From assembly GCA_900642245.1 (NCBI GenBank), contig CAAAJI010000379.1, forward strand, positions 39,460 to 62,481: 23,022 nucleotides of DNA, written 5' to 3'. Numbering within the stretch: the first letter of the stretch is position 1; the number at the start of each line of letters is the position of its first letter. The notes beneath the pieces are model-generated. The model worked only from the letters and a program-made list of their open reading frames with translations, ran no database searches and had not been told where the DNA came from. Of this stretch, positions 17,971 through 23,022 are shown one piece after another. The translations under genes and the position numbers were made by a program. Source of the stretch: Fragilaria radians (Eukaryota; Bacillariophyta; Fragilariophyceae; Fragilariales; Fragilariaceae).

Positions 17971-20176
17971 ATAATACACCTTGATTTACGAATCAAGAAG
18001 ATAATGCATAAAATTATACGAGATGAGCAATGTCCAGTCTAACATTAATTAATAGACTAAGTATTGTATTTGTGTACCTAGATTCCATTATTGTTAGTAC
18101 AAGTGAATAACAATAGAATTAAGATATTTTTTATGTTCACATCTAGTCTTGGGCAGTTACAAGCTAACAGTCCTTTTTCATCCCTTCCACAAATTTGGAT
18201 GGCAGTTAATCTTCAAACGAATTAAGTGATTACCAATTGTCGCTTGTAAATGGAATGTATATAGAAATAACAATGATCTAAAAAAGATCAGATTACAAAG
18301 CCAACTCTTCAATATCTTGGGAGTTGAAATTCCACTCCCAGCGTATCCTTCTAGAGAGTTAAATATTTGTTCATAACTCTTCACGCAAAAGGCACAGGCA
18401 CAAGATTGAACAACTCTTCAAGGGAGGGCAAATATCTATTCAAGAGAAGTCCTAAAACTGCACAAGAAATGTCAACATCGAGCAAGGTAGTCCTTAGAAT
18501 TTCGTTTCGATAAGCTTCCTTGTAGAAATCAGAATCAGGTTTTTTCATTCTATATCAAAGAAGGTGTAGCATTGATTACAAGGTATCCTTACTTTTGACC
18601 TCCAGTACCGTCAAAATAGGCCATAAAAGTCAAAAGATAAGAGAAACATTTGGAAGAAGGCACTTCCCTTTCTGCTCAACAAAAATTGTCAATTTGCAAA
18701 ATTAAATTTAGTAAGATTTCCATTGAAATTGCTCGAAAACAAGTAACTTCTCCAGGTGAGATTTTCTCAAAACCCATCCCCAAAATTTATCACGAGAGTG
18801 TCCTTCTGTGAAAAGAAAGCAAGATGCAATCTCAGAAGATACAAGGTTGACAGTGAGAAATGAAGCTTATAGCTTCACTTTAGAACGGTATTTGTAATTC
18901 AGCATTACATTTTACATTACTGAGAATTCAGGGTTTAACTTACTGCTTTCTCAATCACAACTGGTTTATTGACAATCCTGACTTAGGAATAAACCTTGAA
19001 TCTAGATGAGTCCATTTTCCTGAACGAAATTTCATTATAAGAGTTTGCATCTACCCTAATCTATCATTTCTTTTCAAGACAACTTTGAAAGCTTGCATAC
19101 ATTTTTTATGAGGTACTGTCCGCTATTGACAAAAAAATCTATATAAAGCAAGCTTGGTATGATTTTCAAAATAAGACATGGAACTCATCCGTAATCTTAC
19201 AACAAAGATATTATGCTATGCTGATATTTGGCCAAATTAGCAGTTTCTTAAGTGTCATGAGCTAAAATATCACATTTGAGCAACCCAAGAGACTAGACTT
19301 CTAAACATAAGAAAAAATGCGCTCGGATATGAAAGATTGAAGAAATTAAAATATTGCTTTCATGCAGATTTATGATCCAATGCAGTATTGATCTATTGAA
19401 AATAATCCCACTTCCTGAGTATAATACTTTGGGGTTAGTATATTTTTAATCCAATTTTGATCCTTCCATATTTTGAGACGCAATTTTGTCGTCATAAACT
19501 TGATAAATCGAGAAAAATTAATGTTGGAAGGGATGTACGTCATATTCTGTAGGACTGTTGGATGGAAGGATCCCAGCCCACTGTCAAATGAACATGATCA
19601 TTGATTCCCTTTGTTGTGTATTAATATTCCATCGTTGACGCAAAACGCTTGTTAATATACAATAGGTATTGAGCACTTCATCAATGCCAAACAAAGGCTA
19701 ATCGTGAACATGTCTGTTTCCTATTGCATATTTGATGACCAGGAAAGGGTCACAGAAACCTTTTCATAATGCATTGCAATCATTTGAAAAGTCTTGAGTG
19801 ATAAGCGCTGTGCTCAAATAAATGATCTTAAAGCAATTAAACATTGTGGGAAAAATAAGGAAACTTGGAAAGATTTTGCAACTTGCGGTTATTTGTTGTA
19901 TCTTTCTAAGTGACATACTTCATCCTTCTTCTAGACATCCAGTCAATACAGATACATAGTCAAAGAACGTCCTATAAAGGCGGATGAAGACCACGTTTCA
20001 TAATACTAAAATGACATAAAGAAAAATGAAGTTACACTTTTAGTCATTGTGACCCCCTGGTCGTGAGAAAAGCATTAAAAGCCTTTGAGCACTTTTCACA
20101 CTTTTCAAAGCCACATAAATCACGTCCGTCGGTCGCAAGATACAACTTTGCAAATACTCTCGGTAAATCGGAATTG
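17971..20176. other. Gene-free AT-rich stretch
   Basis: The start (about 17971-18130) may be remains of the gypsy 3' LTR and includes a small hairpin ttgatttacgaatcaa (17981-17996). A perfect 7-bp-stem hairpin lies at 18861-18877. A 35-codon open segment near 19670-19770 and a minus-strand frame at 18178-18384 have no recognisable motif. The last few hundred bases should hold the promoter of the gene at 20177. Confidence 0.45.
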
Positions 20177-20809
20177 ATGCTACGAAAGATGAGAGGTATA
20201 GTTGCATTCTTGGCTTTTTCTTATGCTTACAGCAATGAATCTGCAAGTCATGCCTTTACAGAAGAGTTAGAGCAATTGGAGGCTCAGCAAGGAAACAAAA
20301 TAGATCGTGATCTGAAATCTCTAGATTGCGCTTATGGTGCTGGAATTGATAATCATTTCGTCGTGCAGGTTGATATTACATCCCGAGGTGGCTCAAGTGT
20401 TGGCATATGTTCACCAGAGCTACAAAAATCGATTGGTGCATTGCTCAATGTCCTATTGGACGACTTTGGGTTTGGGAAATCTGGTAAGGGTGATAATGCA
20501 ATATTCACAGCTGAGGTTTGTGAAGTCCCATCCTCCAGTAGGCGTCGATTAGCTCGGCGTTTCTCATGGTCTGGGGGCGGACTTTGCATATCATGTGGAG
20601 CCGACAATGGAGATGGTCGGATGCTCCAAACATCTGAAGATAAAACCTGGTTCCCAAAGTCCTATGCACCTGAACTGAAGAAAAGATTGGAAAAGGGAAT
20701 CGCTAAATCCTTGCCCACTAATACAAAAGATTGTCTGGGAGCATCACCGAGTGTGACCGTGAACATCCAGCAAGTGACAGCACAACCTCAAATAAATTGC
20801 GGAAGCTAA
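20177..20809 (+). CDS. Secreted Cys-containing protein of unknown function
   Basis: I chose the Met at 20177 (MLRKMRGIVAFLAFSYAYS) because it starts a good signal peptide, with likely cleavage after ESASHA. The frame is open back to a Met at 20063, which would bury the signal peptide behind 38 polar residues; a Met at 20189 is also possible. The mature part of about 185 residues has seven Cys, including a GGGLCISCGADNGDGRMLQT segment preceded by the dibasic-rich RRRLARR, then WFPKSYAPELKKRLEKGIAK and a Cys near DCLGASPSVTVN. I have a loose recollection of abundant secreted diatom proteins with a similar CxxC-x2-DNxDRR-LL pattern followed by W-x5-YAP; this is unchecked and no function is known to me. 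The RRRLARR stretch could be a processing site. It stands alone, with no gene close by. Confidence 0.6.
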   Translation: MLRKMRGIVAFLAFSYAYSNESASHAFTEELEQLEAQQGNKIDRDLKSLDCAYGAGIDNHFVVQVDITSRGGSSVGICSPELQKSIGALLNVLLDDFGFGKSGKGDNAIFTAEVCEVPSSSRRRLARRFSWSGGGLCISCGADNGDGRMLQTSEDKTWFPKSYAPELKKRLEKGIAKSLPTNTKDCLGASPSVTVNIQQVTAQPQINCGS

Positions 20810-21669
20810 GAACCTGGAAGTTATATGCTAACAACCCTCTCTTGTATTATTGAATGTTTTTTGAATAGCACGCAATGTTTTCATAAACGTAGAAGTGATT
20901 AAGATTGTAAGGAACCTCTATATCTATAAACTTAGAAGTTGATTCAAAGCATGTATCATTTTCGTGTGTATACCAATTTTGCATTAAGAAGTGATGCGAT
21001 TTCAACCTGATGTTTTGATGACTGCTTTTCTTTCCGAGTCACATTTGGACGCGTGTCTAAAGTTGGTACTTAATGATTACACTGAAGCCAGGAAGGGTAA
21101 TGATAACAGTTCAACACCCACTGATGATGATGATGATAATGACAAAGAGAGAGTAGCAAAAAAAACGAAAAACAAGGCAGTATAATGACCAAACCAGAGA
21201 AGCGAGAGAGATAGAGAGTAGTAATCTGAAAGCAATTAAGGATTCAAAATTACATGATTAGAGCTACTATTGCACTGTGTGTTTATCAGGAGGAATAGTA
21301 TGATAAAACTATTTTATTAATTGCTACATTTGAAGCCTTTTCTGAATTATCCAGAGCAGATTTGGCAATTCTCAATGTTTTGCATACCTTCAAATCTCTG
21401 CTGAAGCTCGTCTTTCCTCTCTCATTGCCAACTATTTTGTCCTTAAAGTATCCAAGCCAAAAACAAGCAACCTGAACACTTTGCCAAAAGTTTTGCAATA
21501 GAATAGAGTTCATAAACTCTTGTTGATTAGGTTGATGAAAAGAATTGAAAAACAAACAATAAAAACAAGTCAGTTGATAGAATTAAAAAGTAACAAGATT
21601 GTGATTAAAATTAAAATTTATAAATTAAATTGTTATGACTACACATCTTGAATTATTCATTTCAACAGT
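20810..21669. other. Gene-poor stretch with low-complexity DNA
   Basis: A 64-codon plus-strand ORF at 20991-21185 reads as a short helix-like segment, an Asp run (from a GAT microsatellite near 21121-21140) and a basic KKTKNK end; whether it is expressed is unclear. A minus-strand 89-codon ORF at 21286-21555 has no recognisable motif. A gagagagatagagagag stretch lies near 21203-21220. No other feature was seen. Confidence 0.4.
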
Positions 21670-21990
21670 CAGAATTCACCAAATTTGTCCTCAAACTTCA
21701 CCTTTGGCTGCACACATCAATCACAAACAAAGTTTTACCCGGATATTCCTTAACTACCTTGTTTTGAATCTTTCATCTGGTTGAAATGAAATTTTTCTCA
21801 ATGAATAACATTTAGACCTCTTTCATGTGATGTAACCATCAAATATGAAATGTACCATCCGACATGTGTCTACCATCTGCAAATCTATATTGTTCATTAT
21901 ATTTTTAATGACCAAAAAGAAATTGTTCGTAGCGCCACTGTCATCAAATATAGGCATGTAGAACCATTCCAAATTTTGCATAGCTCACAT
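21670..21990 (-). mobile_element. Ty1/copia protease-region remnant
   Basis: Minus-strand translation gives IFDDSGATNNFF (about 21916-21951), which resembles the copia aspartic protease signature D-S-G-A-T/S-x-H-F. It is followed in another frame by RFADGRHMSDGTFHI (about 21841-21885) and further on by KVKFEDKFGEF (21672-21704). The order and spacing match the copia protease and the linker before integrase. The frames are shifted and broken by stops, and the usual His after GAT is Asn. No other domain of the element was found next to it. Confidence 0.5.
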
Positions 21991-22046
21991 TGTTCTCCTG
22001 TTCCAGTAATTTTTGATGTAAAATAAAAATAAGTTATATCCAGTGT

Positions 22047-22241
22047 GTCAAATTCTAAACTCCATGTCACACTTTATAACTGTAGGCAGGCAGTCAATTA
22101 CTCGTCACTCTAGGGTACCGCCGTACGTCCATCTCCCGCCACAGAGTGTGAAATTGTAAACTTCATGTCATTACTTTTTCACAGTGTTGGCAGTCGTCAC
22201 TCTAGGGTACCGCGGTACGTCCATCTCCAGCCACAGAGTGT
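22047..22241. repeat. Tandemly duplicated promoter-proximal block
   Basis: Two units of about 92-102 bp lie head to tail. Their right parts are 48-bp near-identical sequences (22102-22149 and 22194-22241, two differences), containing ctctagggtaccg, gtacgtccatctcc and gccacagagtgt. Their left parts are looser matches (aaattctaaactccatgtca versus aaattgtaaacttcatgtca). The second unit contains the perfect palindrome gtaccgcggtac (22207-22218); one base differs in the first unit. The block ends 9 bp before the first ATG of the TatD gene. Confidence 0.8.
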
Positions 22242-22250
22242 ACTGGAATA

Positions 22251-23022
22251 ATGATCATCATGATGTCTTTTTTTTCTACAATTGCCATTTTGTCATCATC
22301 GACTTCATTCTCTTTTCCAATACATCGAATCTTATTATCTTCTTCATCATCGTCGTCGTTGTTAGTATCGTCTAGATTACGAATGTCATCATCTACATCA
22401 TTTCCTGCTGTTGTTGGTGTTTCAGGAAACAAATTGATTGATATTGGTGCCAATTTGATGGATGAACGATTTACAGCTGGAATTTATCATGGAAAACAAC
22501 GTCATGAAAGTGACTTTGATGCCATCCTACAACGTGCTGTTAGTGTAGGTCTTTGTCGGATAATCCTTACGGCGGGAACACTATCAGAAAGTCGTGAGGC
22601 GATACAATTTGTTCGACAATGGAGAACGAGACAACAAGAACAATCCATTGGATCAGAAACATCGACATCATCCTTACAAATTTCAAATCTTCAACTCCAT
22701 ACGACTGTTGGTGTTCATCCGACACGTTGTAATGAATTTTTAGACAATCCTGAATCTCATATTCAAGCTTTGTGTGATGTCATTGATGATGGGATGCAGG
22801 ATGGTATCGTTGTGGCCGTGGGTGAGATGGGATTAGATTATGATCGTTTGGAATTTTGTAATCAGGAAACACAACACACATACTTCCAAGAGCAACTACA
22901 ACGATTATGCTCGAATAGGAAGTTACCATTATTTTTACATAACCGTAATGTGGGAGATGATCTATACGATCTATTGGTAACCAATCAAGACTTGTGGACA
23001 CCATCTGGTGGTGTAGTACATA
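22251..23022 (+). CDS. TatD-family nuclease, TATDN1-type (3' end beyond window)
   Basis: The frame runs from an upstream stop at 22203 to the window edge. The TatD domain begins at IDIGANLMDERF, followed by GIYHG, the HESDFDAILQRAV helix, RIILTAGT, TVGVHPTRCNEF, VVAVGEMGLDYDRLEFC (metal-binding Glu) and KLPLFLHNRN (metal-binding His). It breaks off in GGVVH, which continues to SFTG in relatives. The form DIGANL instead of HxH and HPTRC are typical of eukaryotic TATDN1, a metal-dependent deoxyribonuclease linked to DNA repair and apoptotic DNA breakdown. The most upstream ATG (22251) gives a 44-residue extension rich in Ser with Arg and hydrophobic residues and few acids, resembling a mitochondrial presequence. 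The ATG at 22383 would give a form without it. A short insert with SIGSETSTSS lies before the VGVHP strand. Confidence 0.85.
   Translation, partial: MIIMMSFFSTIAILSSSTSFSFPIHRILLSSSSSSSLLVSSRLRMSSSTSFPAVVGVSGNKLIDIGANLMDERFTAGIYHGKQRHESDFDAILQRAVSVGLCRIILTAGTLSESREAIQFVRQWRTRQQEQSIGSETSTSSLQISNLQLHTTVGVHPTRCNEFLDNPESHIQALCDVIDDGMQDGIVVAVGEMGLDYDRLEFCNQETQHTYFQEQLQRLCSNRKLPLFLHNRNVGDDLYDLLVTNQDLWTPSGGVVH

Noticed and set aside
22184..22375. Plus-strand ORF with a hydrophobic C-terminus, and minus-strand ORF 22202-22453
   Set aside because: Both overlap the TatD 5' region in other frames. The repeated Ile/Val and Asp runs come from the TCA/TCG-rich leader.
1..23022. tRNA, rRNA, CRISPR array or bacterial operon signals
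   Set aside because: No tRNA-like T-arm and acceptor pairing, no rRNA motifs, no regularly spaced direct repeats and no Shine-Dalgarno-linked gene clusters were seen by eye. The content is eukaryotic.

Overview
The window looks like AT-rich nuclear DNA of a stramenopile alga, most likely a diatom. Three things point there. Genes are short, intronless and well spaced, without operons or Shine-Dalgarno sites. One protein starts with a signal peptide whose predicted cleavage site is followed by Phe (AAS|F), as in diatom plastid presequences. The surroundings are full of decayed Ty3/gypsy and Ty1/copia fragments. The lineage is an inference; no rRNA or tRNA was found to confirm it.

Layout. 1-837 (+) is the 3' part of a DUF1749-type alpha/beta hydrolase. 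1572-2657 and 5523-6608 (both -) are two equal-length (361 aa) secreted trypsin-like proteases that are clearly duplicates. Between them lie two decayed leucine-rich-repeat (LRR) gene copies (-) and a copia RNase H fragment (+). 6824-6998 is a long imperfect inverted repeat. 7705-8760 (-) is a FemAB/BioF2-like acyltransferase with a probable plastid presequence. 10340-11605 (+) is a type II membrane protein with SGNH / PC-esterase (TBL-like) motifs.

11700-13230 (-) holds a probable decayed coding region of unknown family. 14386-15018 (+) is an intact ORF matching only the C-terminal RecA lobe of eIF4A, with altered helicase motifs. 16230-17970 (+) is a gypsy pol remnant whose catalytic cores are missing. 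17990-20176 is essentially empty. 20177-20809 (+) is a secreted Cys-containing protein of unknown function. 21670-21990 (-) is a copia protease-region remnant. 22047-22241 is a tandemly duplicated promoter-proximal block, followed by the 5' part of a TATDN1-type TatD nuclease gene (22251 to window end).

The genes do not form an evident pathway. Several products are secreted or organelle-directed: two proteases, a Golgi-type glycan-modifying enzyme candidate, a plastid acyltransferase candidate and a secreted unknown. The best leads for new biology are the stand-alone degenerate eIF4A C-lobe, the duplicated protease/LRR locus, the inverted repeat with its dispersed relatives, and the duplicated block with a perfect palindrome in front of the TatD gene. 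I did not find a convincing undescribed multi-gene system.
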